Below, one piece after another: positions 9,291 to 17,373 of a DNA stretch of 64,000 bases. The translations under genes were made by a program, and so were the position numbers. The stretch covers positions 1 to 64,000 of the forward strand of contig JBBDWK010000100.1 in assembly GCA_040902885.1 (NCBI GenBank), in the 5' to 3' direction. Position 1 is the stretch's first letter; the number at the start of each line of letters is the position of its first letter. Under the pieces are notes generated by a model. The model worked only from the letters and a program-made list of their open reading frames with translations. It ran no database searches and had not been told where the DNA came from. Source of the stretch: JBBDWK01 sp040902885. Lineage in GTDB: Bacteria; Acidobacteriota; Terriglobia; Bryobacterales; Bryobacteraceae.

Positions 9291-11477
9291 GTGCCAACTA
9301 GTGTGCGAGCTTTTGTCGTTTTTCTTGGCTTTTCGTGGTTTACGTTAGTTCCGGGCATTGCGCAGGAGAGCAATTCGCTGCGTGTCGTCGGCTCGCCCGA
9401 AGAGTTGGAAGGTTTCAACGTAGCGCCCGCTTCGAATCCGTTGAACAAAGCGATCCACGATGCTGCCGAGTACGTCGGACGGTTCCAGCTACCGGCACGC
9501 GCCGACTCCTGGTCCGAGCGCCGAAAACAGGTGGAGGCCGGTTTCCGCGCGTCCATTGGGCTGGCGCGCCTCCCCGACCGCACTCCTCTCAACGCGCGAG
9601 TCCTGCGCACGCATGATCTCGGAGATTGTGTTCTTGAAAATGTGATTTTCTACAGCCGTCCGGAGACACCGGTGACCGCCAATATCTATCGCCCCAAGAA
9701 TTCCACGCAGCAGCGGTTGCCCGCCGTTCTCAGCGTCCTCGGGCACTGGCTAGGTGACGGGAAGGCTGCACAGCAGAACCAGATTCTGGCGCGGAAACTC
9801 GTGCAACTCGGCTTTCTCGTCATGACGTACGACGCGATCGGACACGGCGAGCGAAATCATTCCGGCAATACGCATCATCATGCCGGCTACTCGCTCCTCC
9901 CGCTCGGTGAGACGATCGCGGGGTGGATGGTATGGGACAGTATTCGGGCGGCTGATTATCTGCAGAGCCGGCCCGACGTCGATCCTCAACGAATCGGCAT
10001 TGCGGGAAATTCCGGCGGCGGATTGAACACACTGTTCACTTCGGCGCTCGATCCACGGTTCCGGGCGGCAGTCGTCGCGGGCTATGTTTTCGAATTCCAA
10101 TCGTGGATGAAGTATGGCGGCAGCCATTGCACGTGCGTCTACTTGCCGGCACTGTACCGGAGGATGGAGTGGTTCGAGATTGCCAGCCTCATCGCTCCCC
10201 GGCCGCTGCTGATGCTGCAGGGCACTCGCGACAGTATCTTTCCGCGCACTTCAGCGCGGCGGGCCGGACGCGCCACCGAGGCTCTGTACAGCATACTCGG
10301 CCACCGCGCAAATGTGCGGCTCGACCTGATTCCGAATGAGCCGCATGGGCTAACGAAACCATTCCGGGAGGCGATCTACGGGTGGATGCGCCTGCACCTG
10401 ATGGGGGATGGCGACGGCAGTGCCGTGAGCGAAGGTGATGTAGCCGCATTGCCGGTGAACGACCCGCGCCTCCTATGCGATGCGGATGGCCGGCACCTCG
10501 GCACAGCGCCATCGATCGTGGAACTCGCGCTGCGCAGGGCTGCGACGATTGACAAGCTGAGCAAAACCAGAGACGAACGAATGGCATTCGTCAAAGGCCT
10601 GGTTGCCGCGCGCGAGCCGGAATCCGATCTTCAGCGTATGCGCACGATGGAGTCCGTGAAGATACTTGGCGGCACGCGGGAAAAAGTTCTCTTCCTGAGC
10701 GAAATCGGCGAGTACATCCCGGCCCTTCTCTGGCGGCCCGAAGCCCAGAAGCCGCCGGTCGTAGTGATTGCGGACTCGAAGGGCAAAGCCGCTATAGCAG
10801 AGTCTCCACTGCTGAACCCGCTGCGCGCTGCCGGCTATGCCGTGCTGGCGGTGGACCTGCGAGGCCGCGGAGAAACACTTGGTATCCGAGCGCCCGGCAG
10901 GAATAATAACTATCACTTCGTCTCCCACTCGATCATGTGGGGGCGACCGCTGGCGGGACGCCGCGGCTTCGATGTTTCCCGCGCCCTGGATTACGTGGAG
11001 AGCCGGCCTGACCTGTCCATCGAAGGACTGGTCGCGGTCGGCATCGGGGATGACGCGTTGCCTGTCCTTCTGGCCGCGGCAACGGATAGGCGTATCAGCC
11101 GCACGGTCACTGCCGGCTACGACCTGAGCTTCATGTCTCAGATGATTGGGGCGCCCAAAATTCCGCGCGAGCAACTGCTGAAGGTGTGGAATTCGAGCGT
11201 GATGAGGCAGGGAATGCTGGACGACGGTGAGAATCAGGCAGATGCGGGGTCGGTAATCCCCGGTGTGCTGAATGTCCTCGACCTGCCGGACCTTGCGGAC
11301 TTACGAGCGGGGCAGCCGCTGCTCGTCTGCGGCGCACGCAATCTGCAACACCCGGGTTCCGCGGAACACCGGACCGCGTGGCAGGCGAAGTTGTCAGAAA
11401 GGAACCGCTCCTGGTTCCGTCCCGACGAGCCGCTTACCCCGGAACTGCTCCTGTCGTGGCTCGGTCAGACTCGATAG
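9291..11477 (+). CDS. Secreted tandem alpha/beta-hydrolase (acetyl xylan esterase-like)
   Basis: A 728-residue exported protein with a GTG start and a signal peptide (about residues 1-25, ending PGIAQ). The first hydrolase domain (about 110-370) has a full catalytic triad: S241 in GNSGGG, D314 in LLMLQGTRDSIFP and H352 in PNEPHGL. It resembles acetyl xylan esterase/dienelactone hydrolase-like enzymes that remove ester groups from plant polymers. A second hydrolase-fold copy (about 455-728) has the same strand order, but the nucleophile elbow reads GIGDD (residues 584-588) with no serine, so that half is probably non-catalytic. It follows the phosphoesterase-like gene by 26 bases and precedes the sulfatase by 33. 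The exact ester substrate is not decided by sequence. Confidence 0.72.
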   Translation: MPTSVRAFVVFLGFSWFTLVPGIAQESNSLRVVGSPEELEGFNVAPASNPLNKAIHDAAEYVGRFQLPARADSWSERRKQVEAGFRASIGLARLPDRTPLNARVLRTHDLGDCVLENVIFYSRPETPVTANIYRPKNSTQQRLPAVLSVLGHWLGDGKAAQQNQILARKLVQLGFLVMTYDAIGHGERNHSGNTHHHAGYSLLPLGETIAGWMVWDSIRAADYLQSRPDVDPQRIGIAGNSGGGLNTLFTSALDPRFRAAVVAGYVFEFQSWMKYGGSHCTCVYLPALYRRMEWFEIASLIAPRPLLMLQGTRDSIFPRTSARRAGRATEALYSILGHRANVRLDLIPNEPHGLTKPFREAIYGWMRLHLMGDGDGSAVSEGDVAALPVNDPRLLCDADGRHLGTAPSIVELALRRAATIDKLSKTRDERMAFVKGLVAAREPESDLQRMRTMESVKILGGTREKVLFLSEIGEYIPALLWRPEAQKPPVVVIADSKGKAAIAESPLLNPLRAAGYAVLAVDLRGRGETLGIRAPGRNNNYHFVSHSIMWGRPLAGRRGFDVSRALDYVESRPDLSIEGLVAVGIGDDALPVLLAAATDRRISRTVTAGYDLSFMSQMIGAPKIPREQLLKVWNSSVMRQGMLDDGENQADAGSVIPGVLNVLDLPDLADLRAGQPLLVCGARNLQHPGSAEHRTAWQAKLSERNRSWFRPDEPLTPELLLSWLGQTR

Positions 11478-11510
11478 GAAGCTCACTGGTCGGTATATAC
11501 TCTCTCCTGA

Positions 11511-13034
11511 ATGGCGAATCAGAAGGCTAACGCTCTTACGCGGAGCGATTTTCTCCGGCAAATCGGCGCGGCCGCGATGGCTGGCATCTCAGTCCCGGCC
11601 CTTCACGCGGCTGCCAGGCCTAACGTATTGGTCATCGTGACCGACGATCAGGGATACGCGGACCTCAGCGCCTATTCTCATGCTGCCGCCGATGTCTCCA
11701 CTCCGAGCATGGACCGGATCGCTGCTAAGGGGTTGCTGTTCACGCGGGCCTACGTCAGTGCGCCGGTTTGCAGCCCTTCGCGCGCAGGCTGGAATACAGG
11801 ACGCTATCCGCAGCGGTGGGATCCGAGTTCGGGCTGGACACCCGGACTACCTCAAGACGGAAAGACGATCGCGGAGTACTTCAAGAGCGCGGGATATGCC
11901 ACCGCCAAAGTCGGCAAGAACGACTTTGGCCGCGGCTACCATTCGCAGGAGGGTCGTGAATACCCTTTGAACCACGGGTATGACGAGTTTTTAGGATTTT
12001 CATCGCACGCTCACGATTATTTTCTTCTGTCCCAAGGCATAGAGAAAAAGACGCCGGACCCCCACGGGCATAGCGCGGCACTCGGGCCGCTGTTCGAGAA
12101 CCGGGGCCGCAGAAGTTTTGAAAGCGGCTATCTCACCGACATCTTCACAGACCGCGCCATACAGTTTCTCCAGCGACATCGTAATCAGCCGTTTTTTCTT
12201 CACCTGGCGTACAACTCCGTCCACACTCTGGTGCACGAGACACCGGACCGCTATGTCGAAAAGTTCGGCCTCAAGCCGATCCCTAAATACGATCCCGGGA
12301 CCATGGGCAAGTACGTCGATTACTACGACAAGTACGCCGAGCTAGGCAACATATCCGACAAAGAGATGCGCAAGTATTACCTGGCGAACCTAGCGTGCCT
12401 CGATGACAACATCGGTCGTTTGCTTGACGCATTGGACCGCCTTGGGCTGGCAGAGAACACCTTGGTCATCTTCTTTTCCGATAACGGCGGCACGCAGCAT
12501 GGTGGAGGAAGTAACCGGCCCTTGCGCGGAGCGAAATCCAGCACGTTTGAAGGCGGCATCCGGGTGCCGTTCATGATGCGGTGGCCGGGGCGGCTTCCCG
12601 CGGGCAAGACATACTCGTACCGAATCTCGGCGCTGGACGTCCTGCCTACCTGTCTGGAGGCCGCCGGAATCCGCTCCGATCGGTCTGCAAGGCTTGATGG
12701 ACAGAGCTTCCTCAAGGCGGTCCAGGCGGGCGCACCTTCACCCACTGAGCGACGACCGCTGTTTTGGCTTTTCAGAGATCGATGGGCCGTGTTGAGCGGG
12801 AAATGGAAACTCGTTCGAAGTGGCGACCCGGGAGGACAGCCTGCGTATCAGATTCTGTACTACGGTGACTCCGCGGATGCGACGTCTGCGTTGTTCAATC
12901 TAACCACCGACGAGGCCGAGCAGCACGACGTATCGAAAGATAATCCCGCTGTCGCCGAGCGTCTGAATCGGTTGTTTGATGAATGGCGTCGTGAGATGCG
13001 CAGCGAAGCAATGAAGCAACAAAGGCCACAATGA
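11511..13034 (+). CDS. Secreted type I sulfatase (formylglycine-dependent)
   Basis: The 507-residue product hydrolyses sulfate esters. The family signature C-x-P-S-R is at residues 87-91 (CSPSR), where C87 is oxidised to formylglycine by a maturase. D45 and D46 (VTDDQGY) bind calcium, and D324-N325 (FFSDNGG) complete the metal site. Residues 1-35 resemble an export leader (SDFLRQIGAAAMAG) without a clear twin-arginine. The length is normal for bacterial arylsulfatases. A TATACT at 11496-11501 ends 9 bases before the ATG and may be the -10. The stop codon overlaps the ATG of the beta-helix gene (ATGA), so the two are translationally coupled. Together with the esterase it suggests removal of side groups from a sulfated or esterified polysaccharide. 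Confidence 0.9.
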   Translation: MANQKANALTRSDFLRQIGAAAMAGISVPALHAAARPNVLVIVTDDQGYADLSAYSHAAADVSTPSMDRIAAKGLLFTRAYVSAPVCSPSRAGWNTGRYPQRWDPSSGWTPGLPQDGKTIAEYFKSAGYATAKVGKNDFGRGYHSQEGREYPLNHGYDEFLGFSSHAHDYFLLSQGIEKKTPDPHGHSAALGPLFENRGRRSFESGYLTDIFTDRAIQFLQRHRNQPFFLHLAYNSVHTLVHETPDRYVEKFGLKPIPKYDPGTMGKYVDYYDKYAELGNISDKEMRKYYLANLACLDDNIGRLLDALDRLGLAENTLVIFFSDNGGTQHGGGSNRPLRGAKSSTFEGGIRVPFMMRWPGRLPAGKTYSYRISALDVLPTCLEAAGIRSDRSARLDGQSFLKAVQAGAPSPTERRPLFWLFRDRWAVLSGKWKLVRSGDPGGQPAYQILYYGDSADATSALFNLTTDEAEQHDVSKDNPAVAERLNRLFDEWRREMRSEAMKQQRPQ

Positions 13035-14101
13035 CTCATACGCCAACTTCTCTCGTCTTGACAGCAGCACTGCTCGCCCTAAGCGGGAGCACCAAGGTGC
13101 TGGCCGCGGAATACGCCGGCCTCACAGGACCCGTCGGTGCAGACGCGAATGCGAAGCGGGTTAAGGAGCTTCGCATCACCGAGCCGGGAGTTTATGAAAA
13201 CATCCTTGTCGATGGCGAGTGGGGGCAACACGATCTCGTACGCATCCTCGCGGACAATGTTGTCCTGCGGAACTGCACCATCCGGTACGGACAGCGCGAT
13301 GGCATCGAGGTCTACGCGCGAAACGTGCGCATCGAGAATTGCCACATCCACCACCTGCTCAACCAAACGTTCAAGGACCAGAAGGACTCGCACGGCATCA
13401 CGGGCCGTCCGTTCAATCTGATCGTGCGCAATACCGAAATCTCGCATGTGAGTGGGGACGCCATCCAGTTCGATCCGGGACGCAAGAGCGAGCCGTACCC
13501 CTGGGACAAAGTTCTCGTCGAGAATTGCTTCCTCTGGACCGGCCCGCTGGACGCCGATTACGCCGGCTTCCACAAGGGTGAACGTCCGGGAGAGAACGCC
13601 TTTGACAGCAAGGTCGATCCCAAGGCTCCGCGCGCCACAATCATATTCCGCAATACGCTGATGAAGGGATGGGGCCACGGACAGATCGGCAACGGTGCGG
13701 CCCTCAACCTCAAGGAGCAGATCCAGGCGATCGTCGAGAACTCGGTTTTTGTAGAGAATGACATTGCGTTTCGCTGCCGTGGAACTCTAGGGAGCGCCTG
13801 GGTGACGGCGCGGAACAACACCGTTTACCAGACATCGCGCGTGTTTCGTCTGGAGCACAACGTCAAGAACGTGAAGATATCGGGACTCGCACTCGGAGAG
13901 GGCATCGGTCAGGTATTCGATCATGCTCCAGGCCCGGGCGAAGGTTTCGAGGACAAGAGGCGGCGGACTGCTCCGCCGCTGGCGCCGTGGCCGTATACCA
14001 GGCTGCCGGTTGGCGACCTGCGCCTGGCGGCTCTCTGCACGAAATGGCCCGACCAGTTTGTTGAGAAGGCACGTGAGACAGGCGCGCCGTCGTCGCGTTG
14101 A
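13031..14101 (+). CDS. Secreted right-handed parallel beta-helix protein (pectate lyase-like fold)
   Basis: The 356-residue product has a signal peptide (residues 1-26, ending VLAAE) and then short repeating coils (NVVLRNCTIRYG, NVRIENCHIHH, NLIVRNTEISHV) typical of pectate lyase-like and right-handed beta-helix proteins. These folds bind or cleave uronic-acid and other acidic polysaccharides; no specific catalytic signature can be assigned. The start overlaps the sulfatase stop by 4 bases. The C-terminal 60 residues are Pro/Arg-rich and do not look like helix coils. It is the last gene of the degradation run; the next sequence is a broken phosphodiesterase fragment, so the original downstream neighbour may have been lost. 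Confidence 0.75.
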   Translation: MTHTPTSLVLTAALLALSGSTKVLAAEYAGLTGPVGADANAKRVKELRITEPGVYENILVDGEWGQHDLVRILADNVVLRNCTIRYGQRDGIEVYARNVRIENCHIHHLLNQTFKDQKDSHGITGRPFNLIVRNTEISHVSGDAIQFDPGRKSEPYPWDKVLVENCFLWTGPLDADYAGFHKGERPGENAFDSKVDPKAPRATIIFRNTLMKGWGHGQIGNGAALNLKEQIQAIVENSVFVENDIAFRCRGTLGSAWVTARNNTVYQTSRVFRLEHNVKNVKISGLALGEGIGQVFDHAPGPGEGFEDKRRRTAPPLAPWPYTRLPVGDLRLAALCTKWPDQFVEKARETGAPSSR

Positions 14102-14250
14102 ACCACCAGTTGTTAACTGCCGACCGCGTCCAGGCGGCCCACAAGGCCGGACTCGAGGTGTTGTGCTGGACTCCCAACGAACCCCCATAGTGGGCGCGTC
14201 TGATCGAAGCGGGAGTGGATGCGATCGGCACCGACGATCCGGCCGCTCTG
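14098..14250 (+). pseudogene. Remnant of glycerophosphodiester phosphodiesterase C-terminus
   Basis: Read in the frame of 14098, the sequence encodes LLTADRVQAAHKAGLEVLCW, TPNEPP, a TAG stop at 14188-14190, then WARLIEAGVDAIGTDDPAAL. This is the last barrel strand of GDPD enzymes (Vx.WTpN...l...GVDgIiTDdP). Only about 50 residues remain, the frame is closed by an in-frame stop, and no catalytic N-terminal half (HRG) is present. It begins within the last codons of the beta-helix gene, so the rest was probably removed by a deletion that fused the two. Confidence 0.68.
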
Positions 14251-14339
14251 GTAATGACATTTTCGAATGTCTCACTTTTGGGGTCACTCCAGTTCTTGAA
14301 AAACCTCGCCACAGTTCATGAAAAAATCCTATTGTGCCT

Positions 14340-14699
14340 GTGGTTCGGCGGCCCGCGCGCCAGGACTGCCTACGGTTCTTGGTCACCAACGTGAGCCCCT
14401 CTTCGATCGCGGTGGCCGCAACGAGCGAATCGAAAACGTGTAGGCCGTGAGATTTCGCGTACCGCTTAAGGAGTTCGTACGCTCGCGTGCCGGTGGAACT
14501 CCGAAGCGGCACGATCACGTAAGCTGACAGAAACGCATCGATTTCGCGGAGGTCTCTGTTGTCCCGTGCGCCAACGATGAGTTCCAGGGCAGAAACCTGC
14601 GAGATCCCATCCCTCTGGCAGCGCATCGATATATTCGCGGGCCGCCGCTTTGCCACGGGAAACGTCAATCAGGATATCGCTGTCGATCAGGAAAGGCAT
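14340..14699 (-). pseudogene. Frameshifted VapC-type PIN-domain toxin
   Basis: The N-terminus (from the ATG at 14699) reads MPFLIDSDILIDVSRGK, which carries the first PIN acidic residue (D8 or D11), and continues to PEGWD. The rest of the domain is in another frame: ISQVSALELIVGARDNRDL, then the GLHVFDSLVAATAIEEGLTL block with the later acidic residue, ending LVTKN. The shift lies at about 14600-14615 (one extra or two missing bases). The C-terminus after LVTKN no longer looks like VapC. VapC proteins are ribonucleases neutralised by a partner antitoxin; this copy cannot make an intact enzyme without recoding. It lies 31 bases downstream of the AF2212-type antitoxin. A sequencing error at the shift is possible. 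Confidence 0.72.
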
Positions 14700-14730
14700 G
14701 TAAGCCTAATAGGTTTCGTGGGGGAGGCGT

Positions 14731-14958
14731 TTAGCCCCGAAGATCGCGCCGAAGTTTGCTGATGTATTCGACACTGTCACCGATGTCGGTGCGATCCTTC
14801 CACATGCCGAAGAACGCAAAATCCCCAACAGAGCGGGCTTTGCCCTTGAGGCGGTCAGCGTACGAAGGCATATGCACCTCAACGATGGTTCCTTCGCTCA
14901 CAGTCACGTCCTCGAGGGGTTTGAAGACGCCATCCTCGTACTTTGCAGTGATCGTCAT
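14731..14958 (-). CDS. AF2212/DUF104-type antitoxin
   Basis: From the ATG at 14958 the product is 75 residues, starting MTITAKYEDGVFKPLEDV. The KYedGvfkPLe...vpeGt.v.V pattern is that of the DUF104/AF2212-like antitoxins normally paired with VapC toxins. The N-terminal beta segment is followed by a C-terminal part (about 35-75) that would wrap the toxin. A longer frame starts at 15036, but the added residues do not match the family, so the shorter start is preferred; its ribosome site is weak. The partner toxin just downstream is frameshifted, so this antitoxin may be an orphan able to neutralise related toxins elsewhere. Confidence 0.7.
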   Translation of the reverse strand: MTITAKYEDGVFKPLEDVTVSEGTIVEVHMPSYADRLKGKARSVGDFAFFGMWKDRTDIGDSVEYISKLRRDLRG

Positions 14959-15178
14959 GTGGTTCCCCAACACCATGTGCCAAAGGCCTGTTGCCAGTAT
15001 TGGATTCCTGGCTTCATCGTAGCACCAGTCCGGCAAAGTGCGAATCGCGCGCAGGGTTGCTCGCGGGTGAGCGCTTGTGCCCTGGAAATTGAAGGGGAGT
15101 CCCTACAAAAGTCCCTACAGTCGGGTGTTTCTGGAGGTCTCAAGCACCGAAAGCAAATTCGGAAGTCGTTGAAAAGAA

Positions 15179-15254
<76 letters not shown>

Positions 15255-15275
15255 GCAAGCAGTGCAGGTTTTTTC

Positions 15276-15304
15276 ATTACAGCAAACCCTTCCAATGCTG
15301 TCAA
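15276..15304 (-). promoter_or_regulatory. Promoter of tRNA-Asn
   Basis: On the minus strand, TTGACA (15304-15299) and TGTAAT (15281-15276) are separated by exactly 17 bases and lie about 22 bases before the mature tRNA 5' end. This is one of the best sigma70-type promoters in the window. Confidence 0.72.
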
Positions 15305-15370
15305 ACAACGCTTCCCCGGCTTCCGGCCACTCCCCGTCTCGCCGTGTATCATGAAACAGAAGGGACTCCC

Positions 15371-15697
15371 ATGAGACGCCTGATACGGTCGTATGGCCCT
15401 GTCGCGCTTCTGGCCGTGCTGCTGCCGCTTCTGTACCCCCAAACCGGAGCTCGCGGTCCGCGGGCGGAAGAGCGCCCCGTGCGCCTGCCGAGCGGCAAGC
15501 TGCAGCAGGAAGAAATACTGAAAGCGGACCACGAAAAATCGCTCAAAGATGCCGGCCAGTTGCTCGAGTTGGCGGAGCAACTGAAAATCGACCTCGAAAA
15601 GAACGGCGGTCACGTCCTTTCGCTCGACACCTTGAAGAAGACCGAAGAGATCGAAAAGCTCGTCAAGCGCATTCGCTCGCGCCTGCGCCGTTTCTAG
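15371..15697 (+). CDS. Small exported coiled-coil protein
   Basis: A 108-residue hypothetical protein. Residues 1-24 form a signal peptide or N-terminal membrane anchor (RRLIRSYGPVALLAVLLPLL). The mature part has a short Pro/Arg segment, then a charged heptad-like helical region (about 48-108: LQQEEILKADHEKSLKDAG and following) rich in Lys, Glu and Leu. The ATG at 15371 is chosen because AGAAGGGA precedes it; the longer frame upstream runs through the tRNA gene and is not credible. The stop codon directly abuts the ATG of the next gene, so the two form one unit. I do not recognise the family and assign no function. Confidence 0.65.
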   Translation: MRRLIRSYGPVALLAVLLPLLYPQTGARGPRAEERPVRLPSGKLQQEEILKADHEKSLKDAGQLLELAEQLKIDLEKNGGHVLSLDTLKKTEEIEKLVKRIRSRLRRF

Positions 15698-16786
15698 ATG
15701 CACCTTCCGGCTCTGTTCCTGTTTCTGCTCGCGGCTACCCCAACGTTCGCGAAGGCCCCTCTCCTCCTGATCGCCGCCGTCGATCCCGCGCCCTGGCGCG
15801 CCATGGCTGCCGCGTCCGGATGGCGCGTCGCGGCCATCGAGCAGGTTGCGGCCGCGGATCCCTCCGTGTCGGCTCTTGTAAACGCCATTACTCCCGAAGA
15901 CGATCAAGACCGTATCTATCTCGTGGGGCCGGCCGACGCGGTGGCCTACGCCGTCTCCCGCGCTCCGGACCGCTGGGCCGCGGCCGTAATCCTCGGAGGC
16001 GCCCTGCGAAAGGCCGTTAACTCCAACCGGCTTTTCGGGATCAACGCTCAAGCTGTTCCCATACTGTGGCTGGGACCGGAAGATCCACTCCTCAGTCGCC
16101 TCGCCGAGGCCGGATACCGGTTTCAGCGCCGCCAGGATGCGACAGGAGAAGATGTCCTCGGGTGGCTGGAACAGCAGCGCCGGGAACCGTTTCCGGTCTC
16201 GGTCGACTGCGAAACCGGCAGCCCCGCCTTCGCGCGCTGCTTTTGGCTCGAGATGACGAAGTTCGACCCTTCGCGCCGCAATGACGCGGTGCCCTCCACC
16301 CGGGTGCATCCCGGTTCGGGCGCTTCGCTGGATCTCGGGCCGTTCGGTTTCGATCCGAAACTTACCGTTGTCTGGCTGCCCGATGGCTACAAAGGCCCGC
16401 TCAAGCTTCAGGACCGCATCGTCTCCATCGGCGGACGGAAGATCAAGGACGGACGGGAGTATGCGGAGTTCATGGATTCGATCGCGGAAGCGAAAGTGGT
16501 TGCGGTGGGAATCGAGCGCGGCAAGCGGCGACTGCGCCTGGAAGCGCGCATCGTGCTGCCGAAGCGGGAGGAAGTTGTGACCGCACGGGCCCAGGGAACT
16601 TACCTGCCGGACCTCAAGGAACTTCAGTTCATCAGCCGCGCTGTCGTGGAAATGAAGGTGCACGTGCCCGAGCATTGGGCGGGCAGTACTCTTTCCTGGA
16701 ACGGCGTCGAAATGGGCAAGGCCGGACTCGCGGGCTGCTGGCTGCTCAATTCGGAAAAAGAGCCGGTGGCGCGAACATGCCCCTAG
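15698..16786 (+). CDS. Exported protein with PDZ-like domain, unknown function
   Basis: A 362-residue protein with a signal peptide (residues 1-18, ending PTFAKA). The first 165 residues resemble an alpha/beta sandwich, with VILGGALRKAVNS and PILWLGPEDPLLSRLAEAG reminiscent of a hydrolase-like fold but without a GxSxG serine. Residues about 205-300 look like a PDZ-like domain (GYKGPLKLQDRIVSIGGRKIKDGREY...GIERGKRRLRLEARIVLP). Four cysteines lie near 168-180 and at the C-terminus. The ATG directly follows the stop of the coiled-coil gene and the stop is 22 bases from pyrR, so it may be co-transcribed with the pyr genes. Function not recognised. Confidence 0.6.
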   Translation: MHLPALFLFLLAATPTFAKAPLLLIAAVDPAPWRAMAAASGWRVAAIEQVAAADPSVSALVNAITPEDDQDRIYLVGPADAVAYAVSRAPDRWAAAVILGGALRKAVNSNRLFGINAQAVPILWLGPEDPLLSRLAEAGYRFQRRQDATGEDVLGWLEQQRREPFPVSVDCETGSPAFARCFWLEMTKFDPSRRNDAVPSTRVHPGSGASLDLGPFGFDPKLTVVWLPDGYKGPLKLQDRIVSIGGRKIKDGREYAEFMDSIAEAKVVAVGIERGKRRLRLEARIVLPKREEVVTARAQGTYLPDLKELQFISRAVVEMKVHVPEHWAGSTLSWNGVEMGKAGLAGCWLLNSEKEPVARTCP

Positions 16787-16808
16787 CGTGTGATAATCGC
16801 ATTTGATT

Positions 16809-17372
16809 ATGTCGCCCACACGTGAAAAAGCCCAGTTGATGAGCGCCTCGGAGATCGATCGGACGCTCGTGCGGCTGGCCCATGAGATTCTCGAAAAGAG
16901 CGGGGATCTCGAGCGGCTGGCGTTCATTGGCATTCGGCGCAGGGGGGTTCCGCTGGCGCAGAGGCTTTCCCGGAAGATTGAGGCTCTGGAAAACCGCGAA
17001 ATACCGGTCGGAGTTCTGGACATCAATCTGTATCGCGACGATCTCTCCGTTGTGGGCGTCAAGCCGGTGGTGAGTTCCACCGAAATCGGATTTCCCGTGC
17101 AGGGTAAGGACATCATCCTGATGGATGACGTGCTCTACACGGGACGGACGATCCGGGCCGCTCTCGACGCTCTGTTCGACCATGGCCGTCCCGGGCGCGT
17201 GCAGTTGCTGGTGCTGATCGATCGCGGTCATCGCGAGCTGCCTATCGAAGCGCGCTTCGTCGGCCGGACCGTGCAGACCGCGGACACCGAGATCATCGAA
17301 GTCAAATTCGAAGAGATCGATAGAACCGAGAAGGTGCTGCTGGTGGAAAGACTCTCGGCCGGCAAGGTATAA
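16809..17372 (+). CDS. pyrR: Bifunctional pyr operon regulator / uracil phosphoribosyltransferase
   Basis: From the ATG at 16809 this is a 187-residue PyrR-like phosphoribosyltransferase. The PRPP-binding signature is DIILMDDVLYTGRTIRAAL (about residues 99-117), almost identical to classical PyrR. The N-terminal IGIRRRGVPLAQRL loop and the SVVGVKPVV insert fit too. In Gram-positives PyrR binds UMP and controls pyr mRNA attenuation; it can also make UMP from uracil and PRPP. The gene is followed one base later by pyrB and then pyrC. Only 22 bases separate it from the gene before, with no room for a PyrR-binding attenuator there, so its regulatory target is unclear. A TTG six bases upstream is an alternative start; GATAAT at 16792-16797 may be a -10. 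Confidence 0.9.
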   Translation: MSPTREKAQLMSASEIDRTLVRLAHEILEKSGDLERLAFIGIRRRGVPLAQRLSRKIEALENREIPVGVLDINLYRDDLSVVGVKPVVSSTEIGFPVQGKDIILMDDVLYTGRTIRAALDALFDHGRPGRVQLLVLIDRGHRELPIEARFVGRTVQTADTEIIEVKFEEIDRTEKVLLVERLSAGKV

Positions 17373-17373
17373 C

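Noticed and set aside
13787..14668. Single 293-residue minus-strand protein
   Set aside because: Only its first part (about 14380-14610) matches a PIN domain; the rest runs antisense through the GDPD remnant and the beta-helix gene and is not coding.
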